From positions 2,645,001-2,709,000 of the forward strand of contig NZ_CP116341.1 of the NCBI RefSeq assembly GCF_033304595.1: a stretch of DNA of 64,000 nucleotides, given 5' to 3'. Source of the DNA: Sporosarcina jeotgali. Its GTDB lineage: Bacteria; Bacillota; Bacilli; Bacillales_A; Planococcaceae. The position numbers and the translations under genes were made by a program. This document shows, in pieces, positions 10,117 through 18,570 of the stretch. Positions within the stretch are counted from its first letter, which is position 1. The number at the start of each line of letters is the position of its first letter. The notes beneath the pieces are model-generated. The model saw only the letters and a list, made by a program, of their open reading frames with translations, ran no database searches and was not told the origin of the DNA.

Positions 10117-10470
10117 ATAAATCCATAATTCCGCTCATAACCCTGGGATTACGCTCATAAATCCATGATTCCGCTCATAACCCCGGGCATTCGCTCATAA
10201 ATCCATAATTCCGCTCATAACCCAGGGATTACGCTCATAAATCGATAATTTCGCTCATAACCCCGGGATTACTCTCATAAATCCATGATTCCGCTCATAA
10301 CCCCGGGATTACGCTCATAAATCCATAATCCCGCTCATAACCCCCGGGCATACGCTCATAAATCCATGATTCCGCTCATAACCATGGGCATACGCTCATA
10401 AATCCATAATTCCGCTCATAACCCTGGGATTATGCTCATAAATCCATAATTCCGCTCATAAACCTGTGAC
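10117..10470. repeat. Right part of CGCTCATAA tandem array
   Basis: About nine more 40-base units. The first half of each unit reads CGCTCATAAATCCATAATTC with small changes; the second half reads CGCTCATAA followed by a C/G core such as CCCCGGG and then ATTA or CATA. One unit has 21 bases in its second half. The sequence is AT-rich apart from the GC core, and the unit length is not a multiple of three, so it is not coding. From 10471 to 10594 I see nothing else. Confidence 0.92.
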
Positions 10471-10594
10471 GGTCACCTTTAAATTTCCCCCGTCGCACGC
10501 GGAACAGCTCAATTTGCGCAATCGGAACTCCCCCAAGCCATGATTATCCTACCCAATCACCAGTTCAACCGCTCTAACAAATCCCTCACTGCAT

Positions 10595-11098
10595 TTATTC
10601 CCCTGCTCTAAACAGTTCCCTATCCATGTTTTCCGGAAACGTGCTCGTCACATACACCCTGAACACCGGACCGCTGGTAAGCCTCACATATACGTTCTCT
10701 AATTTAATAACGATTGATGTCAAAAATTCTTTTTCCTTATCTTTGTAACCATGCACAAACACACGTTGAACACGAGTATTTTCCAGATGAATTGACGAAC
10801 TCACGATTACCGATTCACCAAACCCTTCCACTTGCTGGAATTGAGAAAGCGAGTCGGCATCATGCGTCTCGTCAATCAGCAATTGATCATCGCCTTCTTC
10901 TGTTTCTGCCCATGATAGAACCCAATATACCGGCCGCCCGAAATTTTTCAGGTGTTGAAAACGCAGAACTGGTTCTGAGCAGAGATATTCCCATCCCTCT
11001 CCTGTTTGATAAACCGTGAGCTGCTCCACTAGAATTGTTTTCAAATCCATTCCAATAATTGATTGCAGACTTGCTTTCTTCACCCGAGCACTTTCCAT
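10595..11098 (-). CDS. Hypothetical protein, first of an unknown cluster's distal end
   Basis: About 167 residues, soluble, no signal peptide. It is rich in beta-type segments (YWVLSWAET, VIVSSSIHLENTRVQRVFVHGY, IVIKLENVYVRLTSGPVFRVYVTS). I do not recognise a family. I use the ATG at 11098 because AAAGGGGG lies at proper spacing; an ATG six bases earlier would touch the ribosome site. It is the last gene of a same-strand run (13649 to 10595) of unrecognised genes, about 46 bases after the previous one. Confidence 0.65.
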   Translation of the reverse strand: MESARVKKASLQSIIGMDLKTILVEQLTVYQTGEGWEYLCSEPVLRFQHLKNFGRPVYWVLSWAETEEGDDQLLIDETHDADSLSQFQQVEGFGESVIVSSSIHLENTRVQRVFVHGYKDKEKEFLTSIVIKLENVYVRLTSGPVFRVYVTSTFPENMDRELFRAGE

Positions 11099-11144
11099 AA
11101 GCATCCCCCTTTATTTGTTATCCAGGAAAACGATTACTCACCAA

Positions 11145-11633
11145 TCAGTCCAGCTCAACAACTTTACGCAGCGGAATTCCGAAGTATCGGTACTCAATAT
11201 TCACGGTTTGAATCGGCAGATCATTCTTCACGGTCACCCCGTAAATCAAATCCTCTTTCGTAACCGTCCCCTCATCGTGTTTTGCAAATGTTTTGGCAGG
11301 AGACGTTCCTTTTTTAATCACAACATCTTTTAAATCACGAACCCCACAACCATTTAGCTCTTCTGTTCTATAATCGTCAGTAAGTGTGAATCCTGTTAGC
11401 GCATCACAGGTTTGAACTTTCGCTTCAGTTGGCGTTTCCTCCACATTCACGGTTACATTAACAAGTTGAATTGTACCCAGCCCACGGTTCCCGACTCCTA
11501 CGAGGTACAATGTCTGATCTAAGTTTGAAGCGATTGTTCCTGTCTCTAATGGCGGATACAGCTTTAGAAAGGTATAGATTCCGGCAATCAGGACGAGTAC
11601 GCTCACTATAGGTATCCATAGTTTTTTACTCAT
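11145..11633 (-). CDS. Hypothetical membrane-anchored protein
   Basis: 162 residues with a single N-terminal membrane anchor (residues 5-24, WIPIVSVLVLIAGIYTFL) and an outside domain of about 135 residues with two Cys (QTCDALTGF and NGCGVRDL) that could form a disulfide. No family recognised. It starts five bases after the upstream membrane gene ends, so they are co-expressed. The anchored domain suggests a cell-envelope role; nothing more can be said. Confidence 0.65.
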   Translation of the reverse strand: MSKKLWIPIVSVLVLIAGIYTFLKLYPPLETGTIASNLDQTLYLVGVGNRGLGTIQLVNVTVNVEETPTEAKVQTCDALTGFTLTDDYRTEELNGCGVRDLKDVVIKKGTSPAKTFAKHDEGTVTKEDLIYGVTVKNDLPIQTVNIEYRYFGIPLRKVVELD

Positions 11634-11637
11634 TCTT

Positions 11638-11952
11638 TCATCCCCCCAGCAAATAAGACAGCGCCGTCATTCCTAATGTAAGGAAGATTACTCCGAGAAA
11701 CACTTCCCCGTAATACGTTTTAGGTCCTTCATACTCCGCTTTACTCATTCTCCAGCCAATGAACATTCCAATCAAAGTCCCCATCGCGCCATAGCGCAAC
11801 ACCGAAATCACATATTCATAAACTGGCAAGTACTCTTTCATTTCAACTCCATCTTCTAACGTAAGATGTTTGTAATTAGCAAAGAAAAGCCCCAGGGATA
11901 AGGAAATCATTAAACCATACAGTGCGCCATTGCGAATTCGTCTGTCCATCAT
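11638..11952 (-). CDS. Hypothetical membrane protein
   Basis: About 104 residues with three hydrophobic segments (GALYGLMISLSLGLFFA, YGAMGTLIGMFIGW and VFLGVIFLTLGMTALSYLL). The start is one of two adjacent ATGs at 11952 or 11949, after GGAGG. It is tightly packed with its neighbours on the same strand. No family recognised. Confidence 0.6.
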   Translation of the reverse strand: MMDRRIRNGALYGLMISLSLGLFFANYKHLTLEDGVEMKEYLPVYEYVISVLRYGAMGTLIGMFIGWRMSKAEYEGPKTYYGEVFLGVIFLTLGMTALSYLLGG

Positions 11953-11975
11953 CGCGCCTCCATTCTTTTTTAGTC

Positions 11976-12146
11976 TTAGTTCCACTTTAAATACCAATAT
12001 AAAACGTCCGCACGTTCGCCTTTCAACCAATAAGTCGACTCAGCTGTCACTTTCGCCAACAGTCTTTCGCCTGAACGTAAAATCTCTATTCTTTCCGGCT
12101 GTAAATTATAGTTTTCACAGATCGCTGAAACTCTTTCAGTATTCAT
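11976..12146 (-). CDS. Short protein resembling the N-terminus of a CotS-type kinase
   Basis: 56 residues starting at the ATG at 12146 (AGGAAGGA upstream). The text ERIEILRSGERLLAKVTAESTYWLKGER resembles the first beta strands of the aminoglycoside phosphotransferase/CotS fold, where a glycine-poor loop leads to a conserved Lys. The rest of that fold is missing. It is therefore either a truncated relic or an unrelated small protein. I lean towards a relic, with low certainty, because the ribosome site is still good. Confidence 0.4.
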   Translation of the reverse strand: MNTERVSAICENYNLQPERIEILRSGERLLAKVTAESTYWLKGERADVLYWYLKWN

Positions 12147-12177
12147 AATTCCTTCCTGAGTAATCATTTCCGTACAC

Positions 12178-12927
12178 CTACTCTAATTCACGTTCGTTAA
12201 TCACCATCATGAACTGATAATCACTTGATCCGTAAGAATATTGTGGACTCTTGAACAAGATTTCTTGTGAGACCGATTTACCATTTCCGTCCACTGCATC
12301 CCACCCGAATTCGAATTGCATAGCAGCTGACGAATAACCATCGAACCAAGAAAATGGTTCTGTCTCCTCTAGGCGAATAGCAGATTGCATCACTTCCAGC
12401 CAAGTTGGAGGAAGAGGCATTGCACCGAACGATTCTTCAGCTAACACGATTTCCCTGGACATTTGAACTCGCGGGCTGTAATAATTCTTCCCGTCCGTCA
12501 TTCCATAATCTCTCCGACGGATGATATACGCATTCAATTTCTCTGCAGCTATTTCAGGCGCAATATTCCATGTTAAAAAATAAGAAGTCGGCTCGTTTCT
12601 GTCAATCATCCAGAGCCTGGGTTCTCCATTCGACTCCAAACTGGTTAACTCCCAATTCCACTTTCTCCAAGTCCAAGTACTCATCCCATAATTGCCATTC
12701 TCTGAAATATAAGGAACTGCAACGTGACGGCGATCTGCATGGATTACCTTTTGAATTTCAACTGCCTGGTCACTAGTCCCATATTGGTCCAGCGCGTCGT
12801 TCATTTCCCGCAGAAGCTGGCGCTCATCCGGAAACTGGGCAGGCGGAGAATAATTCCACCACATGAAGACTAAAAGGAGGACACTCGCTAAAGAACCCCA
12901 TATCCACACTATGTGATGTCTGCTCAT
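12178..12927 (-). CDS. Hypothetical membrane-anchored protein
   Basis: 249 residues with an N-terminal anchor (residues 7-25, VWIWGSLASVLLLVFMWW) and a Trp- and Tyr-rich outer domain. No family recognised. Its ATG overlaps the TGA of the upstream gene by four bases, so the two are translationally coupled and probably work together at the membrane. Genes of this kind, unknown and clustered, are often involved in envelope stress or sporulation, but nothing in the sequence proves it. Confidence 0.65.
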   Translation of the reverse strand: MSRHHIVWIWGSLASVLLLVFMWWNYSPPAQFPDERQLLREMNDALDQYGTSDQAVEIQKVIHADRRHVAVPYISENGNYGMSTWTWRKWNWELTSLESNGEPRLWMIDRNEPTSYFLTWNIAPEIAAEKLNAYIIRRRDYGMTDGKNYYSPRVQMSREIVLAEESFGAMPLPPTWLEVMQSAIRLEETEPFSWFDGYSSAAMQFEFGWDAVDGNGKSVSQEILFKSPQYSYGSSDYQFMMVINERELE

Positions 12928-13649
12928 TTTTCCTCACCTCCCAAAACGAATGATTGAGTGGAACGGAAATACAGCGATTCAGACGGCGTTTGGATGAGCA
13001 GTCCTTTCCCGTCCTTTTCTACAAAAATCGCCGCACGTGCGCCACTTCCCCATTTCGGTTTCGCATCCAGTAACACGTATGGAAAACGTTCATATTTCGC
13101 TTTTTCTTGGTAAAACGTTTCCTCATACCAAGAATCATCGAAAATTTGTGACTGCTTCAATGTTTGAATTTCTGAATTCAACACCTTCACATTCAGTGCA
13201 GCATCCTCATTTCCAGTTGGATGAACAGATAGAATCGATGCTTCTCTCACATCCGATACAAACGTCTCCGCATGATCTGCCGGATAAACAAAATGTCCAA
13301 TCATACTTGCCACGAGCGCGCTTAGTAAGAAAATATAATTTGCCCCGAACCCTAGCCATGCGAATTTACGATACCTCTTCCATCGCCCTTCTTTTCGATT
13401 AAGAATGAAATATAAAATCCATACACCCAGCGGTAAAACAGCAATTTGAATCGCTGTATTCGCCACCGTCCACGTGAATGAAAACGACAACAAGCCGATT
13501 ACTAATATCAGAACGGCTTTCCAGCCAACCTGCTGGTCAGGATTTCTTCTATATAATTTGCAGGCAAGGGCAGCAATCACACCCCACGCTACAATGGTTG
13601 CTGCTGCAGATAAGAAATCAAAAGATCCATACTCGTCGATTTCGTTCAC
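12924..13649 (-). CDS. Hypothetical membrane protein
   Basis: 241 residues. Four or five membrane helices fill the first 125 residues (AAATIVAWGVIAALACKLY, AVLILVIGLLSFSFTW, AIQIAVLPLGVWILYFIL and YIFLLSALVASMIGHF), followed by a soluble C-terminal domain of about 110 residues ending in GKGLLIQTPSESLYFRST. No family recognised. It is the first gene of the minus-strand cluster running down to 10595 and overlaps the next gene by four bases. Confidence 0.65.
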   Translation of the reverse strand: MNEIDEYGSFDFLSAAATIVAWGVIAALACKLYRRNPDQQVGWKAVLILVIGLLSFSFTWTVANTAIQIAVLPLGVWILYFILNRKEGRWKRYRKFAWLGFGANYIFLLSALVASMIGHFVYPADHAETFVSDVREASILSVHPTGNEDAALNVKVLNSEIQTLKQSQIFDDSWYEETFYQEKAKYERFPYVLLDAKPKWGSGARAAIFVEKDGKGLLIQTPSESLYFRSTQSFVLGGEEK

Positions 13650-13777
13650 TCCTCTTCCTCTTTGTTCACTTTCACCTTTTTTAACTATAATTCAATTCAG
13701 TCAATTCATCCTATGATTATCATACACTATTTGGAAATCATTAGGGAATATTTTTTCAAATTGAAGAGACGCAAAAA

Positions 13778-13807
13778 AGCCACTTACAAACAGCGTGTAA
13801 GTGGCTT
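13778..13807 (-). terminator. Terminator after SET-domain gene
   Basis: Arms AAGCCACTTACA and TGTAAGTGGCTT with a short loop, followed by a T run on the minus strand. Confidence 0.9.
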
Positions 13808-13830
13808 CTCTTCATCTATTCATTCAGTGC

Positions 13831-14226
13831 TTAATCTTCAGTCGGTGCATAATCTTTGTTAAACCACAATTGCTCCTGATCATCCACTTCACCATTGTAG
13901 TTGATGAAGATTTCTTCTCCGGCTGCAATTGCTTTATGAGCAAAGAAGTCAAATGTCTGGTTATCAAAGTTGATGTCATACCACGCATTCGGCTCATAGG
14001 AATGGTTGAACAGCATGCCATATCCTAAGAGGATTGCGGAGTGGTTCACTCCATATTCAAATGCGTAATCGCCAAGAATCGTTTTCTCAATATGCTCGTG
14101 CTGATCGTTCGGATAAGAAATGACTGGTGCCGCATGCAGCAACTGGCCTTTTTCAATATCACATGTGGCAAAAACGCCTCTGTTGAATTCGCCATCACTA
14201 ATTTCTGAGGTTTTTACTTCTATCAT
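13831..14226 (-). CDS. SET-domain protein
   Basis: 131 residues that make up one compact SET domain, the fold of protein-lysine methyltransferases using S-adenosylmethionine. The motifs are in order: GVFATCDIEKGQLL, then MLFNHSYEPNAWY (the family's NHS-PN signature) and AGEEIFINYNG (the GEELxxxY signature). Bacterial relatives of this length are found in many Bacillales; their protein substrates are unknown. A single gene with its own terminator. Start chosen at the ATG preceding IEVKTSE, with an AGAAGGCG site upstream. Confidence 0.85.
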   Translation of the reverse strand: MIEVKTSEISDGEFNRGVFATCDIEKGQLLHAAPVISYPNDQHEHIEKTILGDYAFEYGVNHSAILLGYGMLFNHSYEPNAWYDINFDNQTFDFFAHKAIAAGEEIFINYNGEVDDQEQLWFNKDYAPTED

Positions 14227-14384
14227 TCATTCGCCTTCTCGCTTTTGTATTTACTGCCCCACTATAGCACAAGTGGTACATCCAATGCTTTGGATAGACA
14301 CATATCCTGAATGGTTTTTCGTCTTCAAATAGTGATCTTTACCAAATAAGCAGAAAACATCGGCTTAACATCTCCTTTTAAAAT

Positions 14385-14416
14385 AAACCGCCATCCGCTA
14401 GTAAAGATGACGGTTT
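14385..14416 (-). terminator. Terminator after DsbA-family gene
   Basis: Arms AAACCGTCATC and GATGGCGGTTT (one G-T pair), ending in a T-rich stretch on the minus strand, eight bases past the stop codon. Confidence 0.75.
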
Positions 14417-14424
14417 CCTATGCA

Positions 14425-15153
14425 TTACTTCTTTTCCTCAGGAACCGCACAACTGCCATCTGTACACGTTGCATCTACCCCATTATCAGGTGACAAGTTT
14501 TCAAATGCGGAAACTGGCTTTTCTTCTTCCAGGATTTTCTCCATTGTTTGTAAAAATGCTTCTGGGGGCTGCGCACCTGAGATTGCATATTTCCGATTGA
14601 ACACGAAGAATGGAACGCCTGTGACACCCAGCTGTTTTGCTTCTTCGATGTCTGCCCGTACTTCATCAGCATAAGCTTCCGGGTTACTGGCAACAGCAAG
14701 TGCTTCCTCTTTGGATAAACCTGCTTCAACCGCAAGTTCAACAAGAATCACTTCGTTGCCTACGTCTTTGGATTGTGTGAAATTAGCATAGAGTAATTTC
14801 TCTGCGAGTACAGCATCTTTGCCGTGCACTTTTGCAAACTTCGTCATGCGATGTGCATCAAACGTATTTGTCGGTTTCATCGTGTCAAAATTGAACTCAA
14901 GACCGACTTCTTTCGCTTGATCAGTAATTGAAACCATCATCTGTTTCGCTTTCTCAGCACCGCCAAACTTTGCCCCCATACTTTCGTAGAAGTCCTGCCC
15001 GCTATATTTCGGAGAGTCCGGGTCCAATTGGAAACTTTTAAACTCGATCTCTATGCGGTCCTTCCCTCTGATTTCATCCAGCGCCAGTTCCAACTTTCGT
15101 TTTCCGATGTAGCAGAACGGGCATACAAAATCCGACCAAATCTCAATTTTCAT
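14425..15153 (-). CDS. FrnE/YwbO-like DsbA-family oxidoreductase
   Basis: 242 residues with a thioredoxin fold carrying a helical insertion, as in FrnE. The active-site motif CPFC is at residues 11-14 (SDFVCPFCYIGK). The cis-Pro loop is visible as GVTGVPFFVFNRKYAISGAQPPE near residue 170. There is no signal peptide, so it acts in the cytoplasm as a dithiol/disulfide enzyme. The C-terminal tail adds CTDGSC, two more Cys that could take part or bind metal. Stands alone. Confidence 0.9.
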   Translation of the reverse strand: MKIEIWSDFVCPFCYIGKRKLELALDEIRGKDRIEIEFKSFQLDPDSPKYSGQDFYESMGAKFGGAEKAKQMMVSITDQAKEVGLEFNFDTMKPTNTFDAHRMTKFAKVHGKDAVLAEKLLYANFTQSKDVGNEVILVELAVEAGLSKEEALAVASNPEAYADEVRADIEEAKQLGVTGVPFFVFNRKYAISGAQPPEAFLQTMEKILEEEKPVSAFENLSPDNGVDATCTDGSCAVPEEKK

Positions 15154-15297
15154 GTGTGTTCTCCCCTTTTATTGAAGTTTGTTCATTGTGACAACTATAC
15201 CACTCTATAATCTGGAAACGAATTAGTACGCCCCATGAATTTATACAATTAGCTGACTATGTATAGAGGATTATTTTAAAACGCTTTCAATTTTTCA

Positions 15298-15348
15298 TTG
15301 ACAATACCTTGAAACTATTTTAAATTAAAGAGAATGATAATCATTATC
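15298..15348 (+). promoter_or_regulatory. Promoter and Fur box of siderophore operon
   Basis: TTGACA (15298-15303) and TAAATT (15321-15326) are 17 bases apart. A near-perfect 19-base Fur box, GAGAATGATAATCATTATC, follows directly at 15330-15348, one base off the GATAATGATAATCATTATC consensus. Fur bound here would cover the start of transcription and shut the operon when iron is plentiful. Confidence 0.9.
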
Positions 15349-15426
15349 AGTTAGTTTAGGGGGCCATTGGTTCTACATGACTATCATGCAAACCCAAATA
15401 TCAGATCAGAAAAGGAAGGTACAATC

Positions 15427-16509
15427 ATGCATTCAAAACGCAAACTCTCAATTACCGCTTTACTCATTTCAGCTCTAGTAATGCTTATGCTGGCAGCATG
15501 TTCTGGAGGAAAATCTACAGATTCTAAATCCGATGAAAATGCAGCATCTGATAAAGACACAAATTCAACAGATTCATCTGCTTCAGAAAAAGGAGAATAC
15601 CCAATTACTATCAAGCACGCTTTCGGAGAAACGGTCATTGAAAGTAAACCGGAACGAGTAGCTACTGTACAATGGGCAAATCATGATGTTGCTCTTGCAT
15701 TAGGTGTGGTGCCTGTAGGTTTCTCAGCTGCCAATTACGGTGTGCAAGATGACAGCGGCATGCTGCCATGGACTGCTGAGAAGGTGAAAGAACTTGGTGA
15801 ATCTGATCCGAATATCTATCAGGACACGGATGGTCTCGATTTTGAAGCCATTTCTGACTCTAAGCCGGATGTCATTCTGGCAGCATACTCAGGAATTACA
15901 CAAGAAGACTACGATACTCTTAGTGAAATCGCTCCAGTCGTTGCTTACCCGGACAAGCCATGGGCTACCACTTGGCGTGAACAAGTCCTCATGAATTCTG
16001 AAGCAATGGGCATGAAAGCTGAAGGAGAACAGTTGATTAAAGACACAGAAGAGGAAGTTAAAAAAGCAGCAGAACAGTATCCACAGCTTGAAGGCAAGAA
16101 AGTTGCCTGGGTTAACTTCTCTGCACAGGATATGTCAAAACTGCACCTTTACACACCAGCTGACCCCCGCGGTGCGTTCCTGAACGAACTTGGCATGGAG
16201 TATCCTAAGAGCATCACGGATGAAATCACTGATCCTGCGAGCTACTCATTTGAATTCAGTGCAGAGAACGCAGATCTTTTGAATGATGCGGATATCATCG
16301 TCGGTTATGGCAGTGATGAGCTTTACAAAGCTGTAAAAGCGGATCCGCTGTTTGGTAAGATTCCTGCGATTGAACGCGGTTCTGTCGTATTCATCGGAGA
16401 TAATACGCCACTTGCAGCATCTGGTAATCCGAATCCCCTATCCATCTCATACACTCTCGATGAGTATGTGAAATTATTAGGGGACGCTGCGGATAAGGTC
16501 AATGACTAA
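15427..16509 (+). CDS. Iron-siderophore ABC transporter substrate-binding lipoprotein
   Basis: A 360-residue binding protein. It has a lipoprotein signal with lipobox LAAC (Cys at residue 25), then a Ser/Asp-rich linker and a class III binding fold (TIKHAFGETVIESKPERVATVQWANHDVALALGV). It captures ferric siderophore outside the membrane and feeds the two permeases. The ATG at 15427 has AAGGAAGG; an in-frame start 60 bases upstream would precede the signal peptide. It is first in a four-gene Fur-controlled operon and overlaps the next gene by eight bases. The precise siderophore cannot be read from sequence. Confidence 0.92.
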   Translation: MHSKRKLSITALLISALVMLMLAACSGGKSTDSKSDENAASDKDTNSTDSSASEKGEYPITIKHAFGETVIESKPERVATVQWANHDVALALGVVPVGFSAANYGVQDDSGMLPWTAEKVKELGESDPNIYQDTDGLDFEAISDSKPDVILAAYSGITQEDYDTLSEIAPVVAYPDKPWATTWREQVLMNSEAMGMKAEGEQLIKDTEEEVKKAAEQYPQLEGKKVAWVNFSAQDMSKLHLYTPADPRGAFLNELGMEYPKSITDEITDPASYSFEFSAENADLLNDADIIVGYGSDELYKAVKADPLFGKIPAIERGSVVFIGDNTPLAASGNPNPLSISYTLDEYVKLLGDAADKVND

Positions 16510-17542
16510 TCCAGTCATTGCAAAGCAAAAGCCGCTCAATTTCCACTTCCCTAAATACTTTTGGGCCGTATTGGCAGGCAGCCTGGTTCTGATTGCATTA
16601 AGCTCTATCGCCTCCCTGGCCTATGGATCAAGATCAGTCGGCCTTCAGGAGATCATGGATGGTTTGTTCCATCCTGAAGTTCACTCTTACGGAGCGGATG
16701 TTGTCCGGAAACGAGTATCCAGAACTGTGTTCAGCTTATTCTGCGGCGCAGCTTTAGGCGTATCTGGTGCTCTCATGCAATCTGTCACTCGTAACCCTAT
16801 TGCTGACCCGAGTATACTGGGCGTCAATACGGGCGCTTCCCTATTCGTTGTATGCGGAATTGCATTTCTGCACATCAGCACTGCAAGCCAATACATCTGG
16901 CTTGCGCTTGCTGGTGCTGCGATCACAGCGGCGTTTGTTTTCGGTATCGGTTCACTCGGAAGAAGCGGAGCCACCCCTATAAAGTTAGTCCTGGCAGGAG
17001 CCGCCACCAGCGCGGCCCTGTCTTCGCTCGTTTTAGCTATCCTGATTCCGAGATCGAACGTCATGGACCAATTCCGCTTTTGGCAGGTCGGAAGTGTCGG
17101 GTCCGGTTCATGGAGTGCAGTTTCCACTTTCGCTCCTTTTTTGATTGTCGGTTTGTTTCTTGCCATCATTTCAGGTCCGGCACTGAATGCCTTGGCACTT
17201 GGTGATGACGTTGCGACCAGTCTAGGTGTACGAACCGGATTCCTTCGAGTGATTGCGGCTCTGGGTGCAGTTTTGCTGTGCGGGGCCTCGACAGCGCTTG
17301 CAGGACCTATCGGTTTTATCGGACTGCTTGCTACTCACGTCATGCGGCTCATACTCGGGCCGGATCTTCGTTTTGTAATTCCGATGTCTGCCTTAGCCGG
17401 CGCCATTATTCTCACCTTTTCAGACGTCGCAGGCAGGCTGCTTGGAAGTCCGGGTGAGTTGGAGGTCGGTGTCATAACAGCGTTCATCGGCGCTCCGCTT
17501 CTAATTCTATTAGCTATGAAATCGAAAGTGCGGTCATTATGA
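16502..17542 (+). CDS. FecCD-family iron-siderophore permease
   Basis: 346 residues with about ten membrane helices of the FecCD/BtuC fold. Family stretches include SRTVFSLFCGAALGVSGALMQ, RNPIADPSILGVNTGASL and GPIGFIGLLATHVMRLILG near the C-terminus, which contacts the ATPase. It forms the channel as a heterodimer with the next gene. The start overlaps the end of the binding-protein gene and its stop overlaps the next start (ATGA), so expression is coupled. Confidence 0.95.
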   Translation: MTNPVIAKQKPLNFHFPKYFWAVLAGSLVLIALSSIASLAYGSRSVGLQEIMDGLFHPEVHSYGADVVRKRVSRTVFSLFCGAALGVSGALMQSVTRNPIADPSILGVNTGASLFVVCGIAFLHISTASQYIWLALAGAAITAAFVFGIGSLGRSGATPIKLVLAGAATSAALSSLVLAILIPRSNVMDQFRFWQVGSVGSGSWSAVSTFAPFLIVGLFLAIISGPALNALALGDDVATSLGVRTGFLRVIAALGAVLLCGASTALAGPIGFIGLLATHVMRLILGPDLRFVIPMSALAGAIILTFSDVAGRLLGSPGELEVGVITAFIGAPLLILLAMKSKVRSL

Positions 17543-18570
17543 AAAGTGAATCTTTGAAGTTCATACAAACAGGAAGAAAGAAAAGACAGCTTCGCTTCCG
17601 TCTCGTAACAGTCAGCCTTGCCGTTTTGGCAATTCTGCTGTGCGGAGCTATGCTGATGCTTGGAAATACAATTTATCCGGTTGGAGTAGTACTGCGCGCT
17701 TTGTCGGGTGAACAGATTTCCGGAGCTTCGTTCGCTGTATCGACAATCCGGCTGCCGCGTATGCTTGCCGGTCTATTCGCAGGCTTTGCTTTCGGACTTG
17801 GGGGCACCGTCTTCCAGACAATGCTGCGCAATCCTCTTGCCAACCCGAATGTGATCGGAATCACGTCAGGGTCCAGTGCAGCTGCAGTTTTCTTTATTGT
17901 GATTCTGCATACAAGCGGGGCGATCGTTTCTGCTGTGTCAGTAGCGGCTGGCCTTGTTACAGTTCTGATTATCTATCTTTTATCTAGAGGAAAATCGTTT
18001 TCAATCGGCCGGCTGATTTTGGTTGGAATTGGGATTCAAGCGATGCTCGATGCGATGATTTCGTACCTGCTGCTCATTGGAGCAGAGCAGGATTTGCCAG
18101 CTGCATTCCGCTGGTTAAGCGGAAGCCTGAACGGATCTAAAATGGACCAGCTGCCTCCTCTTTTCATTTCGGTTCTTATTTTGACACCCGTTGTGCTGAT
18201 GCTCAGCAAGCAATTGAACATCTTGGAATTGGGCGAACAGGCCGCGACTTCTTTAGGCGTCAGAACGGACATGACTCGTGTGCTGCTCATCCTCAGTTCA
18301 GTCATTATGATTTCAATCGCTACAGCGATGACTGGCCCCATTGCATTTGTCGCATTCCTATCGGGACCCATAGCAAAACGACTGATTGGTGCCGGATTTT
18401 CAAGTGTCATTCCCGGCGGACTGGTCGGGGTGAACTTGGTATTAGCGGCAGATCTAATTGGCCAGTTTGCATTTACAGTACGATATCCAGCAGGCATCAT
18501 CACAGGGATTTTAGGTGCACCTTATTTGATTTACCTGCTCATCCGCATGAATCGAAAGGGGGAATTATGA
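17539..18570 (+). CDS. FecCD-family iron-siderophore permease
   Basis: 343 residues, the second FecCD permease of the pair. The same motifs recur: RLPRMLAGLFAGFAFGLGG, MLRNPLANPNVIGITSGSS and TGPIAFVAFLSGPIAKRLIG. A basic N-terminus (GRKKRQLRFR) precedes the first helix. It overlaps genes on both sides by four bases, the usual packed layout of these operons. Confidence 0.95.
   Translation: MKSESLKFIQTGRKKRQLRFRLVTVSLAVLAILLCGAMLMLGNTIYPVGVVLRALSGEQISGASFAVSTIRLPRMLAGLFAGFAFGLGGTVFQTMLRNPLANPNVIGITSGSSAAAVFFIVILHTSGAIVSAVSVAAGLVTVLIIYLLSRGKSFSIGRLILVGIGIQAMLDAMISYLLLIGAEQDLPAAFRWLSGSLNGSKMDQLPPLFISVLILTPVVLMLSKQLNILELGEQAATSLGVRTDMTRVLLILSSVIMISIATAMTGPIAFVAFLSGPIAKRLIGAGFSSVIPGGLVGVNLVLAADLIGQFAFTVRYPAGIITGILGAPYLIYLLIRMNRKGEL

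Noticed and set aside
9554-10138. Longer start for the ISL3 transposase at 10138
   Set aside because: That start lies in the flanking repeat, outside the element's right end at 10116; the ATG at 10036 has its own ribosome site.
10117-10470. Possible CRISPR array in the CGCTCATAA repeats
   Set aside because: There are no unique spacers; all parts of the 40-base unit repeat.
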